This document shows positions 32,504-40,831 of a stretch of 64,000 nucleotides of DNA, piece after piece (positions within the stretch are counted from its first letter, which is position 1; each line of letters begins with the position of its first letter). The notes beneath the pieces are model-generated. The model was not told where the DNA came from and did not search any database. It saw only the letters and a list, made by a program, of their open reading frames with translations. Origin of the DNA: Nocardioides anomalus (GTDB taxonomy: Bacteria > Actinomycetota > Actinomycetes > Propionibacteriales > Nocardioidaceae); the NCBI RefSeq assembly GCF_011046535.1, contig NZ_CP049257.1, forward strand, positions 1,364,001-1,428,000, written 5' to 3'. The translations under genes were made by a program, and so were the position numbers.

Positions 32504-33487
32504 CTACTCGCCCGCCGGCACCGGCACGCTCGAGACGATGCCGTCGAGGATCGCGCCGGTGGAGCGACCGCTCATCGACGCCTCGACACTCGGCAGCAGG
32601 CGGTGGGCCAGCACCGGGCGGGTGAGGCCGTGGACGTCGTCGGGGAGCACGTAGTCGCGACCCTGGATGGCCGCCATCGCCTTGGCCGCCCGGACCAGGT
32701 GCAGCGTCGCGCGCGGCGAGGCGCCCAGCGACAGCTCCTCGGTGCGCCGGGTGGCGGCGGTCAGCGCCACGGCGTACCGCTGCACGGCGGGGGAGACGTA
32801 GACCTGGCCGACGATCCCGATCAGCTTGCGGATCTCGCCGGCGTCCGCGACCGCCTCGAGGTCGTCGAGCGGGTTGGCCTGGGTGTGCGAGTCGAGCATC
32901 GCGATCTCGGCCGCCTCGACCGGGTAGCCCACCGACACCCGCGCCATGAACCGGTCGCGCTGGGCCTCGGGCAGCGCGTAGGTGCCCTCCATCTCGATGG
33001 GGTTCTGGGTCGCGATGACCATGAACGGCTGCTCGAGCTGGTAGGTCGTGTTGTCCACGGTGACCTGCCGCTCCTCCATGCACTCCAGGAGGGCGGACTG
33101 GGTCTTGGGCGAGGCGCGGTTGATCTCGTCGCCCACCACGATGTTGGCGAACACCCCGCCCGGCCGGAACTCGAACTCCCGGCTGTTCTGGTTGAACACC
33201 GACACGCCCGTCACGTCCGAGGGCAGCAGGTCGGGCGTGAACTGGATGCGCCGCACCGAGCAGTCGATGCTGCGCGCCAGCGCCTTGCTCAGCTGGGTCT
33301 TGCCGACCCCCGGCACGTCCTCGATGAGCAGGTGGCCCTCGGCCAGCATCACGACGAGCGTGGACTGCACGACGTCGGCCTTGCCCTCGATGACCTTCTC
33401 GATGTTGGTGCGGATGCGACCCACGACCCGGGCCAGCGTCTCCAGGTCGGCTCCCGCAGCACGGGCTCCCGCAATCGGCGTCTCCAC
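32504..33487 (-). CDS. moxR: MoxR-family AAA+ ATPase
   Basis: A 327-residue cytosolic AAA+ chaperone-like ATPase. Walker A is EDVPGVGKTQLSKAL (about residue 50), Walker B is FANIVVGDEINRASPKTQ (about 104) and the sensor region is VIATQNPIEMEGTYALPEAQ. MoxR proteins remodel or insert cofactors into partners with von Willebrand domains, here probably the DUF58 and TgpA proteins downstream. The GTG at 33487 (AAGGGA upstream) is chosen over earlier in-frame codons that lie in the mraZ-moxR spacer. Confidence 0.92.
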   Translation of the reverse strand: METPIAGARAAGADLETLARVVGRIRTNIEKVIEGKADVVQSTLVVMLAEGHLLIEDVPGVGKTQLSKALARSIDCSVRRIQFTPDLLPSDVTGVSVFNQNSREFEFRPGGVFANIVVGDEINRASPKTQSALLECMEERQVTVDNTTYQLEQPFMVIATQNPIEMEGTYALPEAQRDRFMARVSVGYPVEAAEIAMLDSHTQANPLDDLEAVADAGEIRKLIGIVGQVYVSPAVQRYAVALTAATRRTEELSLGASPRATLHLVRAAKAMAAIQGRDYVLPDDVHGLTRPVLAHRLLPSVEASMSGRSTGAILDGIVSSVPVPAGE

Positions 33488-33519
33488 GTCGGTCCCTTCC
33501 CACTCCCTTATCTGCGACC

Positions 33520-33525
33520 ACGGTA
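33520..33525 (-). promoter_or_regulatory. -10 element for the moxR operon
   Basis: Minus-strand TACCGT about 32 bp before the moxR GTG, leaving a short leader with AAGGGA. The moxR-mraZ gap (33488-33789) otherwise contains only the mraZ promoter and operators at its right end. Confidence 0.4.
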
Positions 33526-33705
33526 GGGCGTCCCGGCAACTTACGGGTTGGGCGGGGAGACCCTGCTCCTCCTGACGGTCACGATCCCGCATCGGTTCAC
33601 GCCGAGGAGCCGGACCCGACCACACCGCTCGGCGCGCCGAACCGGGCCGGTTCGTCACGAGCGTGCCGAGCACGTCGTGCCGAAGGCGCGACAGATGGAG
33701 CGGTT

Positions 33706-33759
33706 GTGGCGATTTGTGGTTGACGGTGGAGGGAAGTGGAGTACTGTGGTGGAAAGTGG
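33706..33759 (+). promoter_or_regulatory. mraZ promoter with six 10-bp-phased MraZ operator repeats
   Basis: GTGG occurs at 33706, 33716, 33726, 33736, 33746 and 33756, exactly every 10 bp. MraZ proteins bind G-rich direct repeats of this period in front of their own gene (TGGGN-type repeats in E. coli, AAAGTG-type in mollicutes). A promoter is embedded: -35 TTGACG at 33720-33725 and -10 TACTGT at 33742-33747 with a 16-bp spacer. Bound MraZ would cover both boxes, so autoregulation of the dcw operon is expected. Confidence 0.85.
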
Positions 33760-33789
33760 AGGAAACAGCCACGGAGGTGGAGGGGCCCG

Positions 33790-34221
33790 ATGTTCTTCAT
33801 GGGCACCTACACGCCGAAGCTCGACGACAAGGGGCGGCTGATCCTCCCGGCCAAGTTCAGGGACCGGCTGGCGGAGGGGCTCGTGGTGACTCAGGGGCAG
33901 GAGAAGTGCCTCGACGTCTTCCCGTCGGACGTGTTCATGGAGGAGGCCGACCGCGCCCGCGCCAAGGGGATGACCTCGCGCAGCGGGCGTGACCAGATCC
34001 GCATGCTCTTCGCCTCGGCGGAGGAGGTCGTGCCGGACAAGCAGGGCCGGATCGCGGTCCCGCCGCCGCTGAGGGAGTACGCCGCGATCAGTCGCGACGT
34101 GGTCGTCATCGGCGCGATGGACCGGGTGGAGATCTGGGAGCCGTCGCGGTGGCGCGACTACAACGCCGCGGCCCAGGAGAACTTCGCCGAGCTCGACGAG
34201 GACGGCGTACCGCAGGACTAG
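33790..34221 (+). CDS. mraZ: Transcriptional regulator MraZ
   Basis: A 143-residue DNA-binding protein that forms ring oligomers and regulates the division and cell-wall cluster it heads. Two SpoVT/AbrB-like domains each carry a D-x3-R motif: LDDKGRL (Asp12-Arg16) and PDKQGRI (about residues 81-87). The ATG at 33790 (MFFMGTYTPK) follows GGAGG; an ATG three codons later is possible but the first fits homologues. Its operators lie immediately upstream. A structured leader of 301 bp separates it from the next gene. Confidence 0.95.
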   Translation: MFFMGTYTPKLDDKGRLILPAKFRDRLAEGLVVTQGQEKCLDVFPSDVFMEEADRARAKGMTSRSGRDQIRMLFASAEEVVPDKQGRIAVPPPLREYAAISRDVVVIGAMDRVEIWEPSRWRDYNAAAQENFAELDEDGVPQD

Positions 34222-34303
34222 CAGGACCCAGCAGGACAGCAGGACAACTCAACAGGGGTTCGCAGGGCGAGGTCTCGGCCCGCTCCACGCCACTCGGGTG
34301 TCT

Positions 34304-34499
34304 CCTGACTCACCTTCCCCGGTGTCAGGCGACGTCCCACCCCGGGTGGGCCAGCGGCGACGACCCAGTCACCTTCCCCGGTCTGGGACCGCCACGGCAC
34401 CGCCTCCTGGGTCACCTTCCCCGGTCCCAGGCGGCAGGACGGGCCTGAGACCTGGCCCTGCGAACCCCACCCCTCCACTTCCCCCCACCACCGCAGTGG
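34304..34499 (+). ncRNA. Repeated hairpins between mraZ and rsmH (mraW RNA motif-like)
   Basis: Three hairpins present the identical 14-nt loop TCACCTTCCCCGGT: 34304-34329 (stem CCTGAC/GTCAGG), 34364-34387 (CCCAG/CTGGG) and 34406-34431 (CCTGGG/CCCAGG). The stems differ but stay paired, which indicates selection on RNA structure. A related stem CCACT/AGTGG at 34475-34499 has loop TCCCCCC at its start, 24 bp before the next gene. A further stem CCCAC/GTGGG lies at 34336-34350. A conserved mraW RNA motif is known upstream of mraW in actinobacteria; position and C-rich loop fit it. The pyrimidine-rich loops could pair with G-rich ribosome-binding sites. No protein is encoded in 34222-34522. Confidence 0.75.
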
Positions 34500-34522
34500 T
34501 CCGTACGTCGAAGGGTCGATCG

Positions 34523-34681
34523 ATGCACCCGCCCGTCAGCACGACCGAGCCGCCGCCGGCGCCGCGCCGGGTGCGCGACCAGGCGCGCGAGGCCCTGGTG
34601 CTGATGGCGTTCTCCCTCGGCACCTCGCTGGCCCTGGCCACGGCGTTGCTGGTGATCGACCACCTCGGCCAGCAGGGCTGA
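34523..34681 (+). CDS. Small single-helix membrane protein between mraZ and rsmH
   Basis: A 52-residue product: a Pro-rich cytoplasmic N-terminus (about 1-25) and one hydrophobic helix at about 26-46 ([20 protein letters not shown]). AAGGGTCG precedes the ATG, and the stop is 7 bp before rsmH, so it is in the dcw operon. I do not recognise a family. Codon usage (G/C third positions) matches neighbours, which supports a real gene. Confidence 0.6.
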   Translation: MHPPVSTTEPPPAPRRVRDQAREALVLMAFSLGTSLALATALLVIDHLGQQG

Positions 34682-34688
34682 CCCGGAG

Positions 34689-35669
34689 ATGACCGGCCCC
34701 GCCCACGTCCCCGTCCTGCTGGACCGGGTCGTGGCCCTCCTGCAGCCCGCGCTCGACCGCGAGGGCGCGGTCCTCGTCGACGCAACCCTCGGGCTGGGCG
34801 GCCACTCCGAGGCCGTGCTCACCCGCTGCGGCCTGGCCCGCGTCGTCGGCATCGACCGCGACCCCGAGGCCCTGCGCCGGGCGGGGGAGCGGCTCGCAGC
34901 GTTCGGGGAGCGGTTCACGCCGGTCCACGCGGTGTACGACGAGCTGCCCGACGTGCTCGACGAGCTCGGCCTGGACGCGGTGGACGGCGTGCTGTTCGAC
35001 CTCGGCGTCTCGTCGATGCAGCTCGACGTCCGCGAGCGCGGCTTCGCCTACGCCGAGGACGCGCCGCTGGACATGCGCATGGACGGCACGACCGGACCGA
35101 CCGCGGCCGACGTCCTCAACACCTACCCGGCCAAGGAGCTGACCCGGATCCTGCGGGAGTACGGCGAGGAGCGGTTCGCCTCCAAGATCGCGGCCGCCGT
35201 GGTGCGGCAGCGGGAGCGGACGCCGTTCACCACGTCGGCGCCCCTGGTCGAGCTGCTGTACGCCGAGATCCCGGCGCCCGCCCGGCGCACCGGCGGCCAC
35301 CCGGCCAAGCGGACCTTCCAGGCCCTGCGCATGGAGGTCAACGACGAGCTCGCGGTCCTTCGCCGCGCGGTCCCGGCCGCGATCGACGCGATCCGGGTCG
35401 GTGGCCGCGTGGTCGTCGAGTCCTACCACTCCCTCGAGGACCGGCTGGTGAAGCAGGCCTTCACCGCGGTCACCCGCTCCACGGCGCCGCCGGACCTGCC
35501 GGTGGTGCCCGAGGAGCTCGAGCCGGCCTACCGGCTGCTCACGCGCGGCGCCGAGCAGGCCGACGCCGACGAGATCGCCACCAACCCGCGCGCCGCCTCG
35601 GTCCGGCTCCGCGCGCTCGAACGGACCAAGGCCTCCACGCCCAGCAAGCCCAGGGGAGCAGCAGCATGA
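34689..35669 (+). CDS. rsmH: 16S rRNA (cytosine-1402-N4)-methyltransferase
   Basis: Methylates C1402 of 16S rRNA in the decoding centre using SAM (formerly MraW); cytosolic. The 326-residue protein begins [15 protein letters not shown], has the SAM motif [15 protein letters not shown] (about 32-46), [18 protein letters not shown], and the C-terminal [19 protein letters not shown]. Length is normal. Overlaps ftsL by ATGA. Confidence 0.95.
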   Translation: MTGPAHVPVLLDRVVALLQPALDREGAVLVDATLGLGGHSEAVLTRCGLARVVGIDRDPEALRRAGERLAAFGERFTPVHAVYDELPDVLDELGLDAVDGVLFDLGVSSMQLDVRERGFAYAEDAPLDMRMDGTTGPTAADVLNTYPAKELTRILREYGEERFASKIAAAVVRQRERTPFTTSAPLVELLYAEIPAPARRTGGHPAKRTFQALRMEVNDELAVLRRAVPAAIDAIRVGGRVVVESYHSLEDRLVKQAFTAVTRSTAPPDLPVVPEELEPAYRLLTRGAEQADADEIATNPRAASVRLRALERTKASTPSKPRGAAA

Positions 35670-36223
35670 GCAGTCCGGCCATCCAGCTCCGTGAGCGCCT
35701 CCCGCGGATCGCGGAGGACGCCGTCGCCAAGGCGCGGCTCACCGTCGTACCCCGTCGCCGGGTCAGGGCCGCGCGGATGCCCTTCGTGACCCTGGTCAGC
35801 CTGGTGCTGCTCGGCGGGGTCGTCGGGCTGCTCTGCTTCAACACCCAGATGCAGCAGGCGTCCTTCGCCGCCACCGCCCTGGAGAAGCAGTCCACCAGCC
35901 TCGCCGCCCGCGAGCAGACCCTGCACGACGAGCTCCAGGAGCTGCGCAGCCCGCAGCACCTGGCGACCGAGGCCCAGGCCGCCGGCATGGTCGTCCCCGA
36001 CAGCGCCTGCACCGTGCGGCTCGCCGCCGGGACCACCGAGTCCGACTGCACCCCCGCGACCGCGGACAACACCCCCCGCCTGAACCCGGAGAAGCCGAAG
36101 CTCCCGCACGTCTACGCCCCGGCGCCGTACGTCGTCACCGTGGCGCCGCCCCCGGGCAGCGGGAACGGCCACCACGGCCGGCACAAGAACCAGCAGCACC
36201 AGGCCGACACGGCTCGTCGCTGA
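35666..36223 (+). CDS. ftsL: Cell division protein FtsL-like
   Basis: A 185-residue bitopic protein: basic cytoplasmic N-terminus, one helix at about 38-58 ([20 protein letters not shown]), then a coiled coil (about 65-110, [20 protein letters not shown]) and a Pro/His-rich tail. FtsL with FtsB and FtsQ links the divisome to the FtsW-FtsI synthase. Sequence is weakly conserved, and identification rests on topology and on position between rsmH and ftsI. Coupled to rsmH. Confidence 0.85.
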   Translation: MSSPAIQLRERLPRIAEDAVAKARLTVVPRRRVRAARMPFVTLVSLVLLGGVVGLLCFNTQMQQASFAATALEKQSTSLAAREQTLHDELQELRSPQHLATEAQAAGMVVPDSACTVRLAAGTTESDCTPATADNTPRLNPEKPKLPHVYAPAPYVVTVAPPPGSGNGHHGRHKNQQHQADTARR

Positions 36224-36296
36224 CGCGAATCGGCGTCACACGAGAGCACACTGACCACACCCGTCACACCGACCACGAGGACCACAGGCAGCGACC

Positions 36297-38102
36297 GTGC
36301 CCCGCACCAGCCGACCGGACCCCCGCCTGAGCCGCCGCGGCTCGCCCCAGTTCCGGCTGCGCGCCGGCTTCGTGATGATCGCGATGGTCCTGTCGCTGTT
36401 CGGGGCCCGCCTGGTCCAGCTCCAGGGCCTCGACCCGGAGCAGTACGCCGCCATGGCGGCGGCCGAGGGCACCGTCGACGTCGTCCTGCCGGCCACCCGC
36501 GGCGACATCCTGGACCGCAACGGCCAGCCGCTGGCCCAGTCCATCGAGGGCGTCGCGATCATCGGCGACCCGACCATGACCGCCGACCAGGCGCCGCAGA
36601 TCGCCAAGTTCCTGGCCGAGCAGCTCGACGTCGACTACTTCCGGGTGCTGCCCCTGCTGCGCGAGCACAAGACCAAGACCGGCGAGCCGGCCCGCTTCGA
36701 GTACCTCGCCCGCCACGTCCCCGCCACGGTCGGCGAGCAGGTCCTGCAGCAGGCGGAGAGCCGGCACTTCGAGGGCCTGACCTCACTGCGCGACCCGGTG
36801 CGGACCTACCCCGGTGGTGACATCGGCGCCAACATCACCGGCTTCATGGGCATCGACAAGCCCTACGGCGGCCTGGAGGAGGTCTTCGACAAGGACCTGT
36901 CCGGCCAGGACGGCAGCGAGAAGTACGAGGTCGGCGACGGCAACCGGATCCCGCTCGGCGACAGCGTGACCAAGCCCGCGCGCGACGGCCAGGACCTGCA
37001 CACCACGATCGACCGCGACCTGCAGTGGTACGCCCAGCGCACCCTGCGCCAGGCCGTCGAGGACGCCAAGGGCGACTCCGGCATCGCCGTGGTCATGGAC
37101 ACCCGCACCGGCGAGGTGCTGGCGCTGGCCGACGACCCGACGTTCAGCGCCTCGGACCCTGCGGCCGCGAAGGTGAAGGACCGGCGCGCCCGCTCGCTCA
37201 ACCTGGCCTACGAGCCGGGCTCGGTGGAGAAGGTGCTGACCCTCTCCGCGCTCATCGACGCCGGCAAGGCCACCGCACGCGACCGGCTGCTGGTGCCCGG
37301 GGAGCTGGACCGCCAGGACCGCGTCATCCACGACCACTGGGAGCACGGGCTCATCAAGCTCACCCTGGCCGGCGTGCTGGCCAAGTCGTCGAACGTCGGC
37401 ACCGTGCTGGCCTCCGACAAGTTCGCCCCCGGTGAGCTGCGGGCCTACCTCGCCAAGTTCGGCCTCGGCCAGCCCACCAACGTCGGGCTGGGCGCGGAGT
37501 CGCGGGGCAACCTGCCGGACCCGGCCCTGTGGACCTCGCAGGTCGGCGACCGGATCGCGTTCGGCCAGTCGCTCTCGGTCAACGCCATGCAGATGACCGC
37601 CGCGGTCAACACCATCGCCAACAAGGGCGTACGGGTGGACCCGACGCTGATCCAGGGCGAGGCGCGCCGCGACGACGGCATGGAGATCGGCACCGACGTC
37701 TCCACCACCCGCCGCGTGGTCTCGGCCGACGCGGCCCGCCAGATGACGCTGATGATGGAGCGGGTCGTCGACGAGGACGACGGCGTCGCGCCGGCCGCCA
37801 ACGTCCCGGGCTACCGCGTGGCCGGCAAGACCGGCACCGCGCAGCGCGTGGTCACGTGCACGGTCAACGGCGTCAAGCAGGGCTGCTACGACGGGAGCAA
37901 CACCGTCTCCTTCGCCGGCTTCGCCCCGGCCGAGGACCCCCGCTTCACCGTCTACGTCGTGATCCAGAACCCGCGGATCTCCGGCGCCGGCGGTGGCAGC
38001 ACGGCCGGCCCGGTCTTCTCCAAGCTCATGGGCTACGCGCTGCACCGCTACGGCGTGGCCCCGAGCCACCGCAAGCAGACCGTCCTCCCCGTCGAGTGGT
38101 AG
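36297..38102 (+). CDS. ftsI: Septal peptidoglycan transpeptidase (PBP3-type)
   Basis: A 601-residue class B penicillin-binding protein that cross-links septal peptidoglycan with FtsW. One N-terminal helix (about 22-42), a pedestal domain (ATRGDILDRNGQPLA at about 63), and the transpeptidase domain: Ser309 in EPGSVEK (S-x-x-K), Ser-Ser-Asn at 364-366 (KSSNVG) and KTGT at 511-514. Glu in the SxxK spacer is less common than the STxK of many enzymes. No PASTA repeats. GTG start; 73 bp after ftsL. Confidence 0.95.
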   Translation: MPRTSRPDPRLSRRGSPQFRLRAGFVMIAMVLSLFGARLVQLQGLDPEQYAAMAAAEGTVDVVLPATRGDILDRNGQPLAQSIEGVAIIGDPTMTADQAPQIAKFLAEQLDVDYFRVLPLLREHKTKTGEPARFEYLARHVPATVGEQVLQQAESRHFEGLTSLRDPVRTYPGGDIGANITGFMGIDKPYGGLEEVFDKDLSGQDGSEKYEVGDGNRIPLGDSVTKPARDGQDLHTTIDRDLQWYAQRTLRQAVEDAKGDSGIAVVMDTRTGEVLALADDPTFSASDPAAAKVKDRRARSLNLAYEPGSVEKVLTLSALIDAGKATARDRLLVPGELDRQDRVIHDHWEHGLIKLTLAGVLAKSSNVGTVLASDKFAPGELRAYLAKFGLGQPTNVGLGAESRGNLPDPALWTSQVGDRIAFGQSLSVNAMQMTAAVNTIANKGVRVDPTLIQGEARRDDGMEIGTDVSTTRRVVSADAARQMTLMMERVVDEDDGVAPAANVPGYRVAGKTGTAQRVVTCTVNGVKQGCYDGSNTVSFAGFAPAEDPRFTVYVVIQNPRISGAGGGSTAGPVFSKLMGYALHRYGVAPSHRKQTVLPVEW

Positions 38103-38112
38103 ACACCAGCGC

Positions 38113-39615
38113 GTGGTGACCGCGCAGACCCGACCGGCGTCGCCGCCGGCGACCCGCCTCGGCGACCTGGTGCAGTGGCTGCGCGAGCGGACCGAGGTCG
38201 AGGAGCACGGCGAGCCGGGGACCGTCGTCACCGGCATCACCCTGTCCACCCAGCGCACCCGGCCGGGTGACCTGTACGTCGCGCTGCCGGGCGCCCGCGC
38301 GCACGGCCTGGACTTCGCCGACGAGGCCCGGGCCGGTGGCGCCGTCGCGGTCCTGAGCGACCGCCCGGGGGCCGACGTCGTCGTGCCCGAGCCGCGCCGG
38401 GTGCTGGGCGCCCTGTCGGCCCACGTCTACGGCGAGCCGGCCACCAGCATGCGGATGGTCGGCGTCACCGGCACCCAGGGCAAGACCACCACGACCCGGC
38501 TGGCCGAGGCCGGGCTGGAGGCCGCCGGCGTCCCCGCGGCCGTCATCGGCACCGTCGGCACCCGGATCCTCGGCGAGGAGCTGAAGACCGCGCTGACCAC
38601 ACCCGAGGCACCGGACCTGCACGCTCTGTTCGCGGTGATGCGCGAGCGCGGGGTCCAGGCCTGCGCGATGGAGGTCAGCAGCCACGCGCTGGTGCTCGGC
38701 CGGGTCGACGGCGTGGTCTTCGACGTGGCGGTCTTCCTCAACCTGGGCCGCGACCACCTCGACTTCCACACCGACGAGGAGGACTACTACCGGGCCAAGG
38801 CCTCGCTGTTCACCCCCGAGCGGGCGCGGCTGGCCCTGGTCAACGCCGACGACGCGCACGGGCGCCGGCTGGCGGGGGAGACCGCGCTCCCGGTCCGCAC
38901 CTTCTCGGTCACCGGCGCCGCCGGCGGCGCCGAGGCCGACTGGACGGCGTACGACGTCGCGCCCGGGCCCGGCGGCACGACCTTCCGCGTCCGCGGACCC
39001 GGCGGTGTCGACGTGCCCGCCGGGGTGAGCCTGCCCGGCTCCTTCAACGTGGCGAACGCCCTGGCCGCGGTGGCCGCCACCGCCGAGGCGGGCGCCGACG
39101 CCGGGGCCGTGGCCGCCGGCATCGCGGCCGGGGCCGGCGTGCCGGGCCGCTTCGAGCGCGTCGAGGCCGGTCAGCCGTTCACCGTGGTCGTCGACTACGC
39201 CCACAAGCCGGACGCGGTCCAGGCCGCGCTGGCGAGCCTGCGCCCGCTCACCGACGGGCGCCTGCTCATCGTGCTGGGCGCGGGCGGCGACCGCGACCCC
39301 GGCAAGCGGCCGATCATGGGCGAGATCGCGGCCCGGCTGGCCGACGTGGTGGTCGTGACCGACGACAACCCCCGCAGCGAGGACCCCGCCGCGATCCGTG
39401 CCGCCGTGCTCGCCGGCGCCCGCGCCGGCACCGCCGAGGTGCTGGAGGAGGGGGACCGGCGGGCCGCCATCGCCGCGGCCCTGGACCGGGCCCGGCCCGG
39501 CGACATCGTGGTCGTGGCCGGCAAGGGCCACGAGACCGGCCAGGAGGTCGGGGACGTCGTCCACCCCTTCGACGACCGCGCCGTGGTGCGCGACCTGCTG
39601 ACGGGGCACCGCTGA
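38113..39615 (+). CDS. murE: UDP-MurNAc-tripeptide synthetase
   Basis: ATP-dependent ligase adding the third residue to UDP-MurNAc-Ala-Glu; cytosolic. The 500-residue protein has the P-loop VGVTGTQGKTTTT (about 113), EVSSHALVLGRVDG, and DDNPRSEDP (about 420), the DNPR motif that selects diaminopimelate over lysine, as expected for an LL- or meso-DAP actinobacterium. Start is GTG at 38113 or the adjacent GTG at 38116. It lies 10 bp after ftsI. The usual next gene, murF, is absent; mraY follows after a 112-bp gap. Confidence 0.93.
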   Translation: MVTAQTRPASPPATRLGDLVQWLRERTEVEEHGEPGTVVTGITLSTQRTRPGDLYVALPGARAHGLDFADEARAGGAVAVLSDRPGADVVVPEPRRVLGALSAHVYGEPATSMRMVGVTGTQGKTTTTRLAEAGLEAAGVPAAVIGTVGTRILGEELKTALTTPEAPDLHALFAVMRERGVQACAMEVSSHALVLGRVDGVVFDVAVFLNLGRDHLDFHTDEEDYYRAKASLFTPERARLALVNADDAHGRRLAGETALPVRTFSVTGAAGGAEADWTAYDVAPGPGGTTFRVRGPGGVDVPAGVSLPGSFNVANALAAVAATAEAGADAGAVAAGIAAGAGVPGRFERVEAGQPFTVVVDYAHKPDAVQAALASLRPLTDGRLLIVLGAGGDRDPGKRPIMGEIAARLADVVVVTDDNPRSEDPAAIRAAVLAGARAGTAEVLEEGDRRAAIAAALDRARPGDIVVVAGKGHETGQEVGDVVHPFDDRAVVRDLLTGHR

Positions 39616-39727
39616 GGGGGACGTCACCGGCGGGGCGGTTCGGCCCACGCGGCGCCGTACGGAATCATGGGCCAGCGGTCGGGGACGGGCACCAGGACGA
39701 GCACCAGGACGGGAGGAGCACGAGCGG

Positions 39728-40831
39728 ATGAGAGCGATCCTCCTGAGCGGCGCCTTCGCGCTCTTCGTCTCCCTGCTCGGCACCCGCGTGGCGATCAACC
39801 AGTTCCGCAAGTGGGGGCTGGGCCAGCAGATCCGCGACGACGGCCCCACCAGCCACCACACCAAGATGGGCACGCCGACCATGGGCGGGCTGGTCATCGT
39901 GCTGGCCACGCTGGTCGGCTACTTCGGCGCCAAGCTTCTCACCATGAGCGCGCCGACGGCCTCGGCGCTGCTGCTGCTGTTCCTCTTCGTCGGGCTGGCC
40001 GCGGTCGGCTTCCTCGACGACTACATCAAGATCGTCAAGCAGCGCAGCCTCGGCCTGCGCAGCAAGGCCAAGATGGTCGGCCAGACCGTGGTCGCGCTGG
40101 TCTTCGGCGGGCTCGCGCTGTCGCCGTGGCTGGAGGACGACGACGGCATCCGGCCCGCCTCGGACCACGTCTCGTTCATCCGCGACTACCAGGGCTTCGC
40201 GCTGCCCGTCGTCGTGGTGATGGTGCTGATCTGGCTGATCGTCACCGCGACCAGCAACGGGGTGAACCTGACCGACGGCCTCGACGGCCTGGCCGCGGGC
40301 GCCTCGATGATGGTCTTCGGCGCCTACATGCTGGTGAACATCTGGCAGAACAACCAGTCCTGCGCCAGCACCAGCCTGGACCCCGACAACATCAGTCTCT
40401 GCTACACCGTGCGCGACCCGCTCGACCTGGCGGTGGTGGCCGCCGCGCTCACCGGGGCCTGCTTCGGCTTCCTGTGGTGGAACGCCTCGCCCGCCGCGAT
40501 CTTCATGGGCGACACCGGCTCGCTGGCCCTCGGCGGTGCGCTGGCCGGGCTGGCGATCCTCACCCGCACCGAGCTGCTGCTCATCATCCTGGGCGGGCTG
40601 TTCGTGCTCGAGACGGTCTCGGTGATGCTCCAGGTCACCACGTTCAAGGTCACCAAGCGGCTCACCGGCACCGGCCGGCGGGTGTTCCGCATCGCGCCCA
40701 TCCACCACCACTTCGAGATGCTCGGGTGGGAGCAGGTCACCGTCACCATCCGCTTCTGGATCATCACCGGCATCTGCGTGGCCGCCGGGCTGGGCGTGTT
40801 CTACGCCGAGTGGGTCTCGGGCATCGGATGA
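39728..40831 (+). CDS. mraY: Phospho-MurNAc-pentapeptide transferase
   Basis: Transfers phospho-MurNAc-pentapeptide to undecaprenyl phosphate to make lipid I; a 367-residue membrane enzyme with ten helices. Conserved blocks: KMGTPTMGGL, FLDDYIKIVKQRSLGL (catalytic Asp pair), NGVNLTDGLDGLA (Asp nucleophile region) and the HHH-containing FRIAPIHHHFEMLGW. GGGAGGAGC precedes the ATG. murD starts inside its stop (ATGA). It follows murE directly because murF is missing from this cluster. Confidence 0.95.
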   Translation: MRAILLSGAFALFVSLLGTRVAINQFRKWGLGQQIRDDGPTSHHTKMGTPTMGGLVIVLATLVGYFGAKLLTMSAPTASALLLLFLFVGLAAVGFLDDYIKIVKQRSLGLRSKAKMVGQTVVALVFGGLALSPWLEDDDGIRPASDHVSFIRDYQGFALPVVVVMVLIWLIVTATSNGVNLTDGLDGLAAGASMMVFGAYMLVNIWQNNQSCASTSLDPDNISLCYTVRDPLDLAVVAAALTGACFGFLWWNASPAAIFMGDTGSLALGGALAGLAILTRTELLLIILGGLFVLETVSVMLQVTTFKVTKRLTGTGRRVFRIAPIHHHFEMLGWEQVTVTIRFWIITGICVAAGLGVFYAEWVSGIG

